A stretch of DNA of 64,000 nucleotides from Streptomyces sp. Ag109_O5-1 (GCF_003814875.1 NZ_RKQF01000001.1:7812001-7876000), one strand, 5' to 3'. Positions 1 through 9,413 are shown, numbered from the stretch's first letter. Translations and numbers: made by a program. The notes: generated by a model from the sequence alone, not told the origin.

Positions 1-45
1 GTACGGGCCCTGCGCGCCCGCCTGCACGAGGACGAGGTGGTGTGA
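1..45 (+). CDS. C-terminal tail of a probable ECF sigma factor (partial)
   Basis: The first 15 codons are open from the window edge and end in TGA at 43-45, encoding a tail rich in Arg and Leu (VRALRARLHEDEVV). The stop overlaps the start region of the next gene, which encodes a single-pass membrane protein with a cytoplasmic N-terminus, the usual partner arrangement for ECF sigma factors in Streptomyces. The identity is inferred from that overlap and context; too little sequence is present to see any sigma domain. Confidence 0.45.
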   Translation, partial: VRALRARLHEDEVV

Positions 46-830
46 GCATGACCGCCGAACACGAGAACAACGCCGGTGGGCCGGGGAATGCCGTTGGGCC
101 GGGCGAGGTCGATGCCCTGCTCGCCGTCCTCATGGACGAGCCGCTCTCCGCCGAGCAGCGGGCCGATCCCGCCTTCATGGCCGAGCACCGGGCCGCGACC
201 GCCGACGTGGCGCTGCTGCGCGAGCAACTCGGGATCATCGGGGCCACCCTCGCCGGGCCACCCCCTGCGGCAGTCCGCCCCCGTCCGCATCCCGGTCCCC
301 GCCCCCGCCCGGCCGGGCGCCGCCGCCCCTGGCAGCACCCCGGCGTGCGGGCCGTCGGACTCGCCGGTGCCCTCGCGGCCGCGTTCGCCTCGGTCGTGCT
401 CGGCATCGGCTGGCTCGCGGCGAACGGCGGCTCGAGCTCCATGTCGAACGGCAGCGCCGACAAGGCCGCCGCCGGCGGCCGCGCGTCGGACGCGGAGTCC
501 GCCGGCGGCCCCGGCTACCTCGCCTGCGCCCGGCTCGTCGTCGAGGGCACGGTGACCGGCGTGCACCGGATCCCGCACACCGGCGAGGAACGGGTCACCC
601 TGAAGGTGACCCGCGCCTACAAACCGGCGAAGACCGCCGCCGAGGTCGACGTCCTCTTCGAGTCCGGCGCCGACGACCGGATCCGCGCGGGCGCCCGTCT
701 CCTGGTCGGTGTCACGGCCGGGCAGCAGATCCCCGACCGGTACGCGGTGGGGGAGTCGGACATCGCGCCGGAGCGCGCCCGGATCGTCCACGACCTGCCC
801 GAGTCGCGCACCCTGACCTGCCGGAAGTGA
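42..830 (+). CDS. Single-pass membrane protein, probable anti-sigma-like partner
   Basis: About 262 residues. The N-terminal 90 residues are acidic and helical (DALLAVLMDEPLSAEQRAD), then a Pro/Arg-rich stretch, one membrane segment near residues 104-126 (VGLAGALAAAFASVVLGIGW) and an extracytoplasmic domain of about 130 residues that contains two cysteines. Start options are GTG 42 or ATG 48; both overlap or abut the stop of the preceding frame, indicating translational coupling. No zinc-binding HxxxCxxC anti-sigma motif is visible, so an anti-sigma role rests on topology and neighbour only. It could equally be an unrelated membrane protein co-transcribed with the sigma gene. Confidence 0.7.
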   Translation: MSMTAEHENNAGGPGNAVGPGEVDALLAVLMDEPLSAEQRADPAFMAEHRAATADVALLREQLGIIGATLAGPPPAAVRPRPHPGPRPRPAGRRRPWQHPGVRAVGLAGALAAAFASVVLGIGWLAANGGSSSMSNGSADKAAAGGRASDAESAGGPGYLACARLVVEGTVTGVHRIPHTGEERVTLKVTRAYKPAKTAAEVDVLFESGADDRIRAGARLLVGVTAGQQIPDRYAVGESDIAPERARIVHDLPESRTLTCRK

Positions 831-843
831 ACCGCAAGTGAAA

Positions 844-873
844 GGGGCGGGCGCCCCGCAGGACGCCCGCCCC
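844..873. terminator. Hairpin terminator between convergent genes
   Basis: A 10-bp perfect GC stem (GGGGCGGGCG / CGCCCGCCCC) with a 10-nt loop lies in the 59-bp gap between the convergent membrane-protein and protease genes. No T-run follows on either strand. It probably serves both directions. Confidence 0.6.
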
Positions 874-889
874 CCAGCACCGCAATCGC

Positions 890-3800
890 TTACGGCGTGA
901 CCTTCTCGATCTTCACGCTGCCGGTGCCCGCGACCGTGCCGAGCGCGTCGACCAGCTGGACCTGGCCGAAGAACTCACGTCCCTCGGGGGCCGCCGCGGC
1001 CGCCGTGGCCTGCCCGGTCACCGTGGCCGACGCACCCGTGCCGAGCTGCACCGGCGTCGAGCCGTCGACGGTGACGCTGCCGAGCGCGGCGGAGAAGAAC
1101 ACGTCGCTGTAGTCGTAGTCGGTGGTGCCCGACGGGACCGAGTAGCCGACGACCTTGACGGTGTAGATGCCGGCGGCCGGCTTGGCGATGGACACCGCCT
1201 CCTCCGAGTCGCCGTCGGCGGACTGCGCGACCTGCTTGCCGGACGCGTCGTACACGGTCAGGTCGAGGTCGGCGGCCGTGTCGGAGACCTTCCCGATGGC
1301 CACGTCCAGCGAGGTCGCGCCCTCGGGCACGGTCACCGTGGTGGTCTGGGTCTCGCCCTCCTTGATCGACGGGCGGGCCGTCTTCGAGGAGCCGAGCGGG
1401 CCGCCGACCAGCCTGCCGTCGAGGGCGGCGAACTTGTTCGTCACCTTCCAGGAGGCGGTGACCGGGGTGCCGACCTGGGCCTCGGGCACGGTCACGGTCT
1501 CCGGGTCGAAGGCCGCGCCGAGCACGGTGACGTCCAGCTCGTAGGGGTTGTCGAGCAGCGGCGAGGTACGGCGCGCCTCGACCTCGATCTCCCAGACGCC
1601 GGCCTGCGGGGCTGCGTACGAACGCACGTCGGGCTTGCAGCCGTTGCCGTTCAGGTAGTTGTTGTAGCAGTACGGGGTACCGGTGTTGTCGACCGGAGTG
1701 CCGTACGGGTGGATGGCGATGAACCGGGTCTGGCTCTTGTCGGCGAGCCCGCTCATCGCGACCTCGAGGGAGGTGGCACCCTCGGGCACGGTCACGAAGT
1801 ACGACGTGGAGCTGTTGCGCTGCACCGAACTCGACGCGGAGTAGGTGTAGTCGACCGGAGCGGACACCACGACGGTCGTCAGGATCTGCTTGTCGACGCC
1901 CTCGGTCCGCGGGTCGTCGACGTCCAGGATCGCGGACTTGATGCCGGAACTCCTGGGCTGCGCCTGCACCTTGACCGTCACCGGCTGGTTCAGCGGCAGC
2001 TTCACCTCGTCCGGACCGAGGATCTTGAAGGTGTGCCCGGCGTTGTTCTCGAAGTACAGCTCGTGCCGGATCGCCTTGTCCGTGCCGGAGGTCCGGGTGA
2101 TCGTGACGTCGTACGTCTTCTTCTGCCCGGCCTTCAGGCCGCCTTCACGGTCGTACAGGCCCGTGCCGAAGCCCGGGGTCTTCAGCGCGTAGTCGAGCGC
2201 GGTGTCGACGGGGGCCTTGACGGTGTAGTCGTGCGCGGTGGCGTGGTCGCGGATCGCGTCCCAGGCGTCGACGATGTCGATCCGGCCCGCGCCCTCCTCG
2301 TACGCCTGAACACCCTTGATGTGGTGGGCCGTCGAGGTCAGCGCCGTGCGCAGGTCGGCGGGGGAGAGGGCGATGCCCTTCTGCTTGGCGGCCGAAAGCA
2401 GCAGCGCACTCGCGCCCGCCGCCTGCGGGGACGCCATCGAGGTGCCCTGGAGCATCGAGTAGCCGGCCGGGAGGGAGTAGCCGGCCTCGGCGACCGGGGA
2501 GCCCGGCAGCCAGGTCTGGGTGGTGTTGATCGCGGCGCCGGGTGCGACGAGCGTCGGCGTGAAGCCGCCGTCCTCCCGCGGACCGCGCGAGGAGAAGGGG
2601 AGCAGCTGGTACTTCTTCGTCACCTGGGAGCCGTAGTTGGCGGCCCAGGTCTCCTTGGAGACGGCCGCGCCGACCGAGATCACCTTGTCGGCCAGACCCG
2701 GGTCGCCGATCGTGTTGGCGCCCGGCCCGGAGTTGCCGGCCGAGATCACCAGCTGCACGCCGTAGGTGTCGATGAGCCGCGTGTACAGCTCCGCGCGGGC
2801 GTTGTTGCCGTCGTTCAGCGCCGGGAGGCCGCCGATCGACATGTTCACGATGTTCACGCCCCGGTTGGCGACCAGGTCGATCATGCCCTCGGTGAGGGCG
2901 ACGTTGGTGCAGCCGCCGGTCCAGGTGCAGGCGCGGGAGGACACGATCTTCGCGCCGGGGGCCGCGCCGTTCATCTTCCCGCCGAACAGGCCGTTGGCGG
3001 CGGTGATGCCGGCGACGTGCGTGCCGTGCTCGGACTCGATGACACCGATGTTGACGAAGTCGGCCTTCTTGCCGACCCAGTCCCCGCCGTACGGGTCCAT
3101 CGGGACGTCCTTGCGGATCTGCACGACGAACGGCTGCCGCTCGACGACGTCGGTCGCCGGGTTGTCGGTGCCGAAGTAGCCGATCTGATAGCCGTCTTTG
3201 TACGGCTTCATCGGTGTGTCGTCGGAGAAGTCGTCGTTGTTGTTCAGGTCGACCGTGACCGTGCCGGCCGCCGGGTCGTAGAGCACGCCCCAGCTGTCGG
3301 TGGTGTCGCCGTCGCGGTTGGCGTCACCGGCCGCGTCACCGCCCGCGGTGTACGACTCCTTGAAGGTGCTGATCTCGTACGATCCGGCGGGTGCCGTCCA
3401 GGTCTTGCCCGCGTAGCCGAAGCTCGGACCGGACACGGCCGTGACCATCGGCCGCCAGGTCTGGTCGCTGTCGACGATCGGGTCGGTCGCGGTCACCCAG
3501 TCGACGATCTTCCGCTCGCCGGTGGTGGTCTTCTGCAGCGCCGGGTGGCCGAGGTCCACACCGGAGTCCAGGATGCCAATGGTCACGCCCCGGCCGTCCG
3601 CCTTCGGGTGCTCCTTGACGAAGTCGACGGCGCCCGTCTCGAAGGAGGGGTTGTACGGGTTCGCGGCGGGGGTGTTCTTGTCCGGCCCCGAGTAGGCCGT
3701 CCCGGAGTAACCGCCCTTGGCGGTCCTGGCGTTGCCGTCCGGGACCGTCGGGTCGTCGAGCTGGATCTCCTGGCGCAGGTCGATCGCGTGCACCGAGGAC

Positions 3801-4204
3801 AGCTTCGCGGCGGCGGCGATCGCGGAGTCCGCCCGGCCGGTGGGGACGGTCGCCCGGACGTAACCGAGCTTGTCGTACGTACGGCCCACCGAGCCGCCCT
3901 TGACCGCGTCCAGTTCCTCGGCGACCTGCTCGGTCCGCCCGGGCGCGGTCGCGATCATCATCGTGACGTTCTTGGTGCCGTCGGCCTTGGCGTCGGCGAG
4001 CAGTGCGGCATCGTCCGAACCGAGCTTGTCGTGGGCCGACTTGGCGCCGGGGTCCGCGGCGGTGACCGCGGGGGAGGAGGTCGCGGCGGCGGCCAGGGGG
4101 ATCGGCCCGGCGGCGGAGAGCGCGGCCACGACACCGACGGCGACGGCGATCCGGCCCAGGCGTCTGTGGCCCGGTATCGGGTCGTGCTGCGGGGTGAGGG
4201 TCAT
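890..4204 (-). CDS. Secreted subtilisin-like serine protease (S8 family)
   Basis: About 1104 residues, with an N-terminal signal peptide (Arg residues, then a hydrophobic run ending in an Ala-rich cleavage region near residue 42) and a propeptide-like segment. Catalytic triad, numbered from ATG 4208-4210: Asp215 in GILDSGVD, His395 in EHGTHVAG, Ser591 in GTSMASP; oxyanion Asn493 in SAGNSGPG. An insertion of about 170 residues with Asp/Asn-rich stretches (LNNNDDFSDD) lies between Asp and His. The C-terminal 400 residues are beta-rich and resemble PPC-type secretion or binding domains. Two ATGs lie 6 nt apart; the second (4204) sits 6 nt after AAGGG and is preferred. Exported extracellular peptidase; substrate unknown. 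It is divergent from the NUDIX gene. Confidence 0.93.
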   Translation of the reverse strand: MTLTPQHDPIPGHRRLGRIAVAVGVVAALSAAGPIPLAAAATSSPAVTAADPGAKSAHDKLGSDDAALLADAKADGTKNVTMMIATAPGRTEQVAEELDAVKGGSVGRTYDKLGYVRATVPTGRADSAIAAAAKLSSVHAIDLRQEIQLDDPTVPDGNARTAKGGYSGTAYSGPDKNTPAANPYNPSFETGAVDFVKEHPKADGRGVTIGILDSGVDLGHPALQKTTTGERKIVDWVTATDPIVDSDQTWRPMVTAVSGPSFGYAGKTWTAPAGSYEISTFKESYTAGGDAAGDANRDGDTTDSWGVLYDPAAGTVTVDLNNNDDFSDDTPMKPYKDGYQIGYFGTDNPATDVVERQPFVVQIRKDVPMDPYGGDWVGKKADFVNIGVIESEHGTHVAGITAANGLFGGKMNGAAPGAKIVSSRACTWTGGCTNVALTEGMIDLVANRGVNIVNMSIGGLPALNDGNNARAELYTRLIDTYGVQLVISAGNSGPGANTIGDPGLADKVISVGAAVSKETWAANYGSQVTKKYQLLPFSSRGPREDGGFTPTLVAPGAAINTTQTWLPGSPVAEAGYSLPAGYSMLQGTSMASPQAAGASALLLSAAKQKGIALSPADLRTALTSTAHHIKGVQAYEEGAGRIDIVDAWDAIRDHATAHDYTVKAPVDTALDYALKTPGFGTGLYDREGGLKAGQKKTYDVTITRTSGTDKAIRHELYFENNAGHTFKILGPDEVKLPLNQPVTVKVQAQPRSSGIKSAILDVDDPRTEGVDKQILTTVVVSAPVDYTYSASSSVQRNSSTSYFVTVPEGATSLEVAMSGLADKSQTRFIAIHPYGTPVDNTGTPYCYNNYLNGNGCKPDVRSYAAPQAGVWEIEVEARRTSPLLDNPYELDVTVLGAAFDPETVTVPEAQVGTPVTASWKVTNKFAALDGRLVGGPLGSSKTARPSIKEGETQTTTVTVPEGATSLDVAIGKVSDTAADLDLTVYDASGKQVAQSADGDSEEAVSIAKPAAGIYTVKVVGYSVPSGTTDYDYSDVFFSAALGSVTVDGSTPVQLGTGASATVTGQATAAAAAPEGREFFGQVQLVDALGTVAGTGSVKIEKVTP

Positions 4205-4287
4205 CTGCATCCCTTGTAAGTAAAGGAACGAGCATGGAACGACCGGACATGGTCACGTCCGGCGCCTAGGCGCACAGCTTTCCCCAA

Positions 4288-4332
4288 GGGAACGTTCTTT
4301 TGGGAACGTTGACCGAAACGATATGAACGTAT
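4288..4332. promoter_or_regulatory. Direct repeats between protease and NUDIX genes
   Basis: The sequence GGGAACGTT occurs at 4288-4296 and again at 4302-4310, 14 bp apart, and a third GAACGT follows at 4325. The GAACGTTC core is itself palindromic. The repeats sit in the divergent intergenic region, 84-106 bp upstream of the protease start. They look like an operator array, but no regulator is identifiable from this window. Confidence 0.4.
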
Positions 4333-4413
4333 GGGGAAAACCCCCGGTCTGTGTCCTGGCCGGGCGCGGAAATCTCGTTGTCCGCCGCCGTTTCCGCGCC
4401 CTACCGTGCCGAT

Positions 4414-4878
4414 GTGCGCGAGAAGCTGAGGGTGGCGGCCTACGCCGTGTGCGTCCGTGACGGACAGATCCTGCTGGCCCGGTCGCCCGCCCCCGACGGC
4501 GCCCCGGAGTGGGTCCTGCCCGGCGGCGGCATGGAGCACGGCGAGGACCCGTACGACACGGTCCGCCGCGAGCTCATGGAGGAGACCGGCTACCGCATCG
4601 AGGTGACCGGGCTGCTCGGCATCGACTCCTTCCACCGCCGCTTCTCCCGCGAGGGGCTGCGGCGCCCCGCCACCGACCACCACGGCGTGCGGATCATCTA
4701 CACCGGCGAGGTCGTCGGCGGCGAACTGCGCAACGAGGTGAACGGCTCCACCGATCTGGCCGCCTGGCACGACCTGGACGCGGTACCGGACCTGAGGCAC
4801 ATCCGGCTGATCGACGTGGCCCTCAGGCTGTGGCGGGAGCGGCCGGCCGCGGGACGGTTTGCAGAAGAGCAGTCGTAA
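4414..4878 (+). CDS. NUDIX hydrolase
   Basis: About 154 residues from GTG 4414; the frame is open upstream to GTG 4351, but the homologous core begins at REKLRVAAYAVC. The Nudix box is complete (GGMEHGEDPYDTVRRELMEE followed by TGY), giving the pattern Gx5Ex7REUxEExGU that binds the metal and cleaves X-linked nucleoside diphosphates. The residues flanking the box (GLLGIDSF) do not fix the substrate, which could be an oxidised nucleotide, a nucleotide sugar or a capped metabolite. The gene stands alone, divergent from the protease. Confidence 0.88.
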   Translation: MREKLRVAAYAVCVRDGQILLARSPAPDGAPEWVLPGGGMEHGEDPYDTVRRELMEETGYRIEVTGLLGIDSFHRRFSREGLRRPATDHHGVRIIYTGEVVGGELRNEVNGSTDLAAWHDLDAVPDLRHIRLIDVALRLWRERPAAGRFAEEQS

Positions 4879-5123
4879 GCGCCGGAGACCCTCCCCTACC
4901 CCGGCAGATGAACGCGGAGTGGCCGGTCCCCGGCCTGCCGAAATCCGCTCCATGACCGGTCCTCACCTCGCCTGATCCACGTACGGTGATCGGTGCTGCG
5001 CGTTGCCGCCGCGTTCACGCGCAGGTCACTCCCGGTGCCAACGATCCAGAGTGAGCGGGAAGTTCGCGGAAGCGATCGCCCGCGACCACTGCCGGACGCG
5101 TTCGTACTCGGGGAGATCGCGCC

Positions 5124-6902
5124 ATGTCGCGCATACGCTCTGTCGCCACCTCCGCGGCCCAGAAGGGCCGCGAGGCACTGGAGATCAACCGCCGTTCCGT
5201 GCTCGCCGCCGCCGGAGCCGTCTCGCTCTCCGCGGGCGTCGGCTACGCCCTGCGCCCCACCGACAGCCAGGCGGCCCCCGCCGCGACCGAGGAGCAGCAG
5301 CCGGTCGCCGAGAGCCGCAAGGCCCCCGCGGCGCCCCTCGCCCCCTACACCAAGGGCACCACCCTCGCCTCCGTCGCCGCACCCCGGAACAGCTCCGGGT
5401 ACCGCCGCCTCGGCGACGGCGCCGGCTGGAAGCGCGTGCTGCGCTCCGACCTGGCCGCCGCCAAGTCCGGCCGGGAGAACCGCCGTACCGCCCTCGCCGC
5501 GTTCGTGCAGTTCACCGACCTGCACCTGATGGACGTCCAGCACCCGCTGCGCCTGGAGTACGTGCGCGTCCACGACCGGCACGCCTGGCGTCCGCACGAG
5601 GCGCTCACCGTGCCCGGCGCGATCTCGCTCGTCGAGCGGGTGAACGCGCTGCGCGGCGCCCCGGTCACCGGCTCCCCGCTGCACTTCGTGATGACGACCG
5701 GCGACAACACCGACAACAACGCCCACTCCGAACTGGAGTGGTTCATGAAGGTGATGAGCGGCGGCCGGATGAGCCCCAACACCGGGGACCCGAAGCACTA
5801 CCAGGGCGTGCAGAACAGCGGCCTCAAGCTGTTCTGGCAGCCCGACTCCACCGTCCGCGACGCCGACAAGGCGCTCGGCTTCCCGCACCTCGCGGGCTTT
5901 CTCGCCGCCGCGATCCGCGAGGTCCGCAGCCCCGGCCTCAACCTGCCCTGGTACTCCACCGTCGGCAACCACGACGCCCTGCCGCTGGGCTGCTTCGGCG
6001 CCCACGCCGACCCCTACCTCGCCGCGGCCGCGATCGGCGGCAAGAAGCTGATGTCGGTGACCGACGCCGACGCGAAGAAGCTCCAGGACTCCATCCGCAA
6101 GGCCCAGGACCCGAAGGGCAGCGGCTACCGCGACTTCCTCAAGGCCCACGCCCGGTCCATGCGCTCGGTGACGCCGGACGAGAAGCGCGCCCCGTACACC
6201 CCCGCCGACTACCTGAAGGCCCACCTGGACCCGGCCTACCAGGGCCTGGGCCCGGTGGGGCACGGCTACTCCTCCGCCAACGTGGACGCGGGCACCCAGT
6301 ACTACGCCTTCCGTATCTCCGACGACGTCATCGGCATCAGCCTCGACACGACGGACGCGGGCGGCCACTACGACGGCTCCATCGGCACGGCCCAGCTGAA
6401 CTGGCTGGACAAGACCCTGACGGAGAACAAGGACTCCTACGCCGTCGTCTTCAGCCACCACACCAGCCAGACGATGACCAACACCCGCCCCGACCCGGCC
6501 CACCCGGGCGAGCGCCGTCACACGGGCGCCGAGGTGGTCACCCTCCTCAACCGCCACGCCAATGTGCTGGCCTGGGTGAACGGCCACATCCACCGCAACC
6601 TCATCACCCCGCACACCGCCTCGAACGGCCGCTCCTTCTGGGAGATCACCACGGCGTCCCACGTCGACTACCCCCACCTGGCCCGGATCGTCGAGCTGGT
6701 GGACAACAAGGACGGCACGATCTCCCTCTTCACGACTCTGATCGAATCGGCCGCCCCGCACCGCACCGACTTCTCCGACCTCTCCCAGACCGGCCTCGCG
6801 GCCCTCTACCGCGAACTCGCCTTCAACGCCCCCGGCGCCAGCAAGGCCCTGGCCGGCGACCCGGTGGACCGGAACACGGAACTGGTCCTGAAGAAGGGCT
6901 GA
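5124..6902 (+). CDS. Tat-exported metallophosphoesterase (TIGR03767-like)
   Basis: 592 residues. The N-terminus carries a twin-arginine signal (NRRSVLAAAGAVSLSAGVGY), so the enzyme is exported folded. The calcineurin-like metal ligands appear in order: FTDLHLMD, TTGDNTDNN, VGNHDAL, FSHHTS and GHIHRN. Length and motif spacing match the actinobacterial TIGR03767 metallophosphoesterase family, whose substrate is not established. It is monocistronic, followed after 95 bp by the disrupted serine hydrolase gene on the same strand. Confidence 0.9.
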   Translation: MSRIRSVATSAAQKGREALEINRRSVLAAAGAVSLSAGVGYALRPTDSQAAPAATEEQQPVAESRKAPAAPLAPYTKGTTLASVAAPRNSSGYRRLGDGAGWKRVLRSDLAAAKSGRENRRTALAAFVQFTDLHLMDVQHPLRLEYVRVHDRHAWRPHEALTVPGAISLVERVNALRGAPVTGSPLHFVMTTGDNTDNNAHSELEWFMKVMSGGRMSPNTGDPKHYQGVQNSGLKLFWQPDSTVRDADKALGFPHLAGFLAAAIREVRSPGLNLPWYSTVGNHDALPLGCFGAHADPYLAAAAIGGKKLMSVTDADAKKLQDSIRKAQDPKGSGYRDFLKAHARSMRSVTPDEKRAPYTPADYLKAHLDPAYQGLGPVGHGYSSANVDAGTQYYAFRISDDVIGISLDTTDAGGHYDGSIGTAQLNWLDKTLTENKDSYAVVFSHHTSQTMTNTRPDPAHPGERRHTGAEVVTLLNRHANVLAWVNGHIHRNLITPHTASNGRSFWEITTASHVDYPHLARIVELVDNKDGTISLFTTLIESAAPHRTDFSDLSQTGLAALYRELAFNAPGASKALAGDPVDRNTELVLKKG

Positions 6903-6997
6903 GACTCGCTCAACCGGCGTAGGCCGAGGCAACCGCCCCGATCACGGCGAAGTCCCATCTCCCGACCGCGTCAGACGACTCAGTTGGGGGATGGGAC

Positions 6998-7779
6998 ATG
7001 TCCGTACGTACGACGCTGGTGGCGGCCACCGCACTGGCCCTGTCGGCAGCACTGGCGGCACCGGCACTGGCGGCACCCGCGGCCGGCCACTCGGCCACCC
7101 GCAAGGCGGTGGAGGCGGCGGTCGCGGCCGGCGTGACCGGGGTGACGGCGACGGCCCGGGACGCGCACGGCACCTGGTCGACCACGGCAGGGGTGGGCAA
7201 CACCCGTACCGGCGCCCCGCGTTCCCCGGACGACCGCTTCCGGGTCGGCAGCATCACGAAGACCTTCGTGGCCACCGTGCTCCTCCAACTGGAGGCGGAG
7301 GGACGCCTGTCGCTCGACGACACGGTGGACAAGTGGCTGCCGGGCGTGGTGACCGGCAACGGCAACGACGGCCGCCGCATCACCGTCCGCCGGCTCCTCA
7401 ACCACACCAGCGGCATCTTCAACTACACGGCGGACGACGACTTCGGCCGCACGTACTTCCTCGCGGACGGCTTCTTCAAGCACCGCTACGACACCCTGAC
7501 GCCGGCCGCACTCGTGGCAATCGCGATGAAGCACAAGCCGGCCTTCGCACCGGGCACGAGCTGGGCGTACTCCAACACGAACTACGTCCTGGCGGGCATG
7601 GTCATCAAGGCGGTGACCGGCCGCTCCTACGCCGAGGAGATCACGAACCGCCTGATCAGGCCCCTCCGCCTCACCGGCACGTCCCTCCCCGGCACCCGTA
7701 CCACCGTCCCCCGGCCGAGCAGCCGCGCCTACTCGAAACTGGCGGCGACGACCACGGGCCCGACGTCACCGCCCTCAAC
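6998..7779 (+). pseudogene. 5' part of secreted serine hydrolase (beta-lactamase / D-Ala-D-Ala carboxypeptidase class), interrupted
   Basis: Encodes a signal peptide (MSVRTTLVAATALALSAALA) and the first two thirds of a penicillin-recognising hydrolase: SITK (nucleophile Ser plus Lys) and YSNTNY (general-base Tyr). The family's third motif, a C-terminal H-x-G, is found only beyond the insertion, in the fragment at 9601-9945 (GHDGG). Reading on in this frame gives a spurious end at 7795 inside the insertion sequence. Independently of the insertion, the downstream coding frame (GPDVTALN) is shifted by one base relative to this one around 7750-7762, so a single base appears lost there. The gene is therefore doubly inactivated, although a truncated secreted product could still be made. 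Confidence 0.9.
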
Positions 7780-8035
7780 CGTCTCTAGAGACTGAGCGGG
7801 AGTGAGTCCTGTTGCCAGGATTCGTGCTCAGCCGAGCGCCCCGGACGGTGTTGGGCGTTCTGGTCGACCGCGTTCGCTCCGCGTCCGGGCGGCACGGATC
7901 GTGTCCGTGGTCCGGGGATGCGGGGGCGGTGTCCCTCACGCCCTGGGGTACTCGGTCTGGCCTGGACGGTCCGATGCCCGCATCCATCGCTCTGGTGGGT
8001 GCGGGGCGGTGCCGTCCGACGCCTGATCGGGTGCC
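7780..8035 (-). ncRNA. Predicted omega (right-end) guide RNA of the TnpB element
   Basis: This stretch covers the 3' end of tnpB and the right terminus. On the minus strand it contains several short hairpins: CACGGA/TCCGTG, TCCTG-GCAA-CAGGA and the palindrome GTCTCTAGAGAC just before the end. In characterised TnpB systems the scaffold RNA spans exactly this position and the guide is the flanking DNA past the right end. Here the guide would begin after GTTG with AGGGCGGTGACGTCGGGCCC. This is inference from position and folding potential only. Confidence 0.35.
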
Positions 8036-9413
8036 CCAGGGCGCGCCTTCCGATCGCCACGGCTGCCGCGTCGTGGCGGGTGGTCTTACGCGTAGTGGTG
8101 GTGAGGGGTTTCTGCCAGTGCTGGGCGCCCCACCGGGAGGTGTAGGCGGGGTCGACGGCGATGACGGGGATGCCGAGTTCGGCCGCCATGCTGACGAGCC
8201 GGGCCCGCAGCCTGGCCACGGGCATGCCAGAGATCAGCTTCCGGAACCACTTCTTGCGGCCGTGTTTCTCCCGGGTCTTCTCCGCGGTGAAGTCGAGGTC
8301 CTCGACGGCGATCGCGAGGCCGTGTCGCCGGGCCCAGTGCAGCAGCCGGATCAGGGCATGCCTCACCTGGGCGTCACGGTGACCGGCGGTGCCGGTGAGG
8401 TCGTAGCCGAAGCGGAGAGGTGCGCCGACAGGGTTTCCGTGGACGTCCGGGCGCCAGGCGGCCAGGTGGTCGGCGTTGGTGTCCACGCCGACCAGACCTC
8501 TCGCGCGGGCCGCCTCCAGCGGGATCGTCCGGACGGTCGGGAGGGTCCAGGAGGCGGTGAGGTACCAGCGGCCCCGGCCCACGTCTTCGTGGATGCGGTA
8601 GGCGACGGCCCGGTTGGCGGTGACGCGGTCGGCCCACTGCTCGCCCCGGTGCGCGAACGACACACGGGCAGCCAGGACATAGCGGCCGTGCGGGGCGTTC
8701 GCCAGGTGCGCCAGCGGCGCAGGGAGCTTGATCGAGACCTCGCCGTCGGGGGAGACGCGGAGGGTCTCGTTGCCGTACCGCTTGCCGGACTCGCCATCCG
8801 CCTGGAGGAAGCGGCGCCCGGCCCGCCACCGCCGACGCCACTCCTCTTCGGTCAACTGCGCCTGTTCCAGGTGATGCCGGCTGTTCAGCAGCTGCTTCCC
8901 GCCGCGCACCACGTGTACGACTCCGGTCTGCCAGTCGGCCTGTGCCGCCTGAAGCCGGTCTTCGAGAACGTGCAGGCGGCGGGATTTGGCAAACCACTCC
9001 TGTTTGCTGCGGTAGCCGCCGGGCGCGTGCTTGGAGCCCTTCTCGCCCGGGGGCAGGGACAGCCGGTGTGTGATCGTGCGCACGCCTGCCTGAAGGCTGT
9101 GGATGTGCGCGAGCCGGCCGCGCCGGGCCAGCGCCCACTGATCATGACTGGCCTTCGTGATACTGCCCGCCCAGCGGGAGGAGGACTCTCCGGTCAGAAC
9201 CTGCTTGCGCCGCGCCCACTGCTCACCGTCGTGGTCCAGCTCGGCCGCGCACCTGGCCTTCAGATCACGGGAGGCCAGCGACCCGAGATGGTCACCGACC
9301 AGGCGCAGCGCCTCCTCGTCCCTGCCGGTCAGGTGTTTGAGCCGCGACCGGATCGCGACCCCGGACGGGCCGGGCACCATGAACGGTGTCGCGACCTCCC
9401 GCAGCCCGCCCAC
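7785..9413 (-). CDS. tnpB: TnpB-family RNA-guided nuclease / transposon protein
   Basis: 542 residues if GTG 9413 is used; ATG 9380 (MVPGPSGVAI) is an alternative. The RuvC acidic residues are all present: Asp311 in VGVDTNADHLA, Glu371 in AVEDLDF and Asp448 in TTRHDAAAVA, with the typical VIAVDPAYTS strand before the third. The four-cysteine zinc finger that usually sits between RuvC-II and RuvC-III is absent; only 27 residues separate DPAYTS from Asp448. The last 85 residues are Arg/Pro-rich with no family similarity, which fits overlap of the 3' end with a guide-RNA scaffold. Known members cut DNA beside a short TAM using the RNA transcribed from the element's right end. Confidence 0.85.
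   Translation of the reverse strand: MGGLREVATPFMVPGPSGVAIRSRLKHLTGRDEEALRLVGDHLGSLASRDLKARCAAELDHDGEQWARRKQVLTGESSSRWAGSITKASHDQWALARRGRLAHIHSLQAGVRTITHRLSLPPGEKGSKHAPGGYRSKQEWFAKSRRLHVLEDRLQAAQADWQTGVVHVVRGGKQLLNSRHHLEQAQLTEEEWRRRWRAGRRFLQADGESGKRYGNETLRVSPDGEVSIKLPAPLAHLANAPHGRYVLAARVSFAHRGEQWADRVTANRAVAYRIHEDVGRGRWYLTASWTLPTVRTIPLEAARARGLVGVDTNADHLAAWRPDVHGNPVGAPLRFGYDLTGTAGHRDAQVRHALIRLLHWARRHGLAIAVEDLDFTAEKTREKHGRKKWFRKLISGMPVARLRARLVSMAAELGIPVIAVDPAYTSRWGAQHWQKPLTTTTRKTTRHDAAAVAIGRRALGHPIRRRTAPPRTHQSDGCGHRTVQARPSTPGREGHRPRIPGPRTRSVPPGRGANAVDQNAQHRPGRSAEHESWQQDSLPLSL

Noticed and set aside
1709..4219. An 836-codon open frame on the plus strand opposite the protease
   Set aside because: Same cause: the antisense of a GC-rich gene. 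The minus strand shows an intact catalytic triad and signal peptide.
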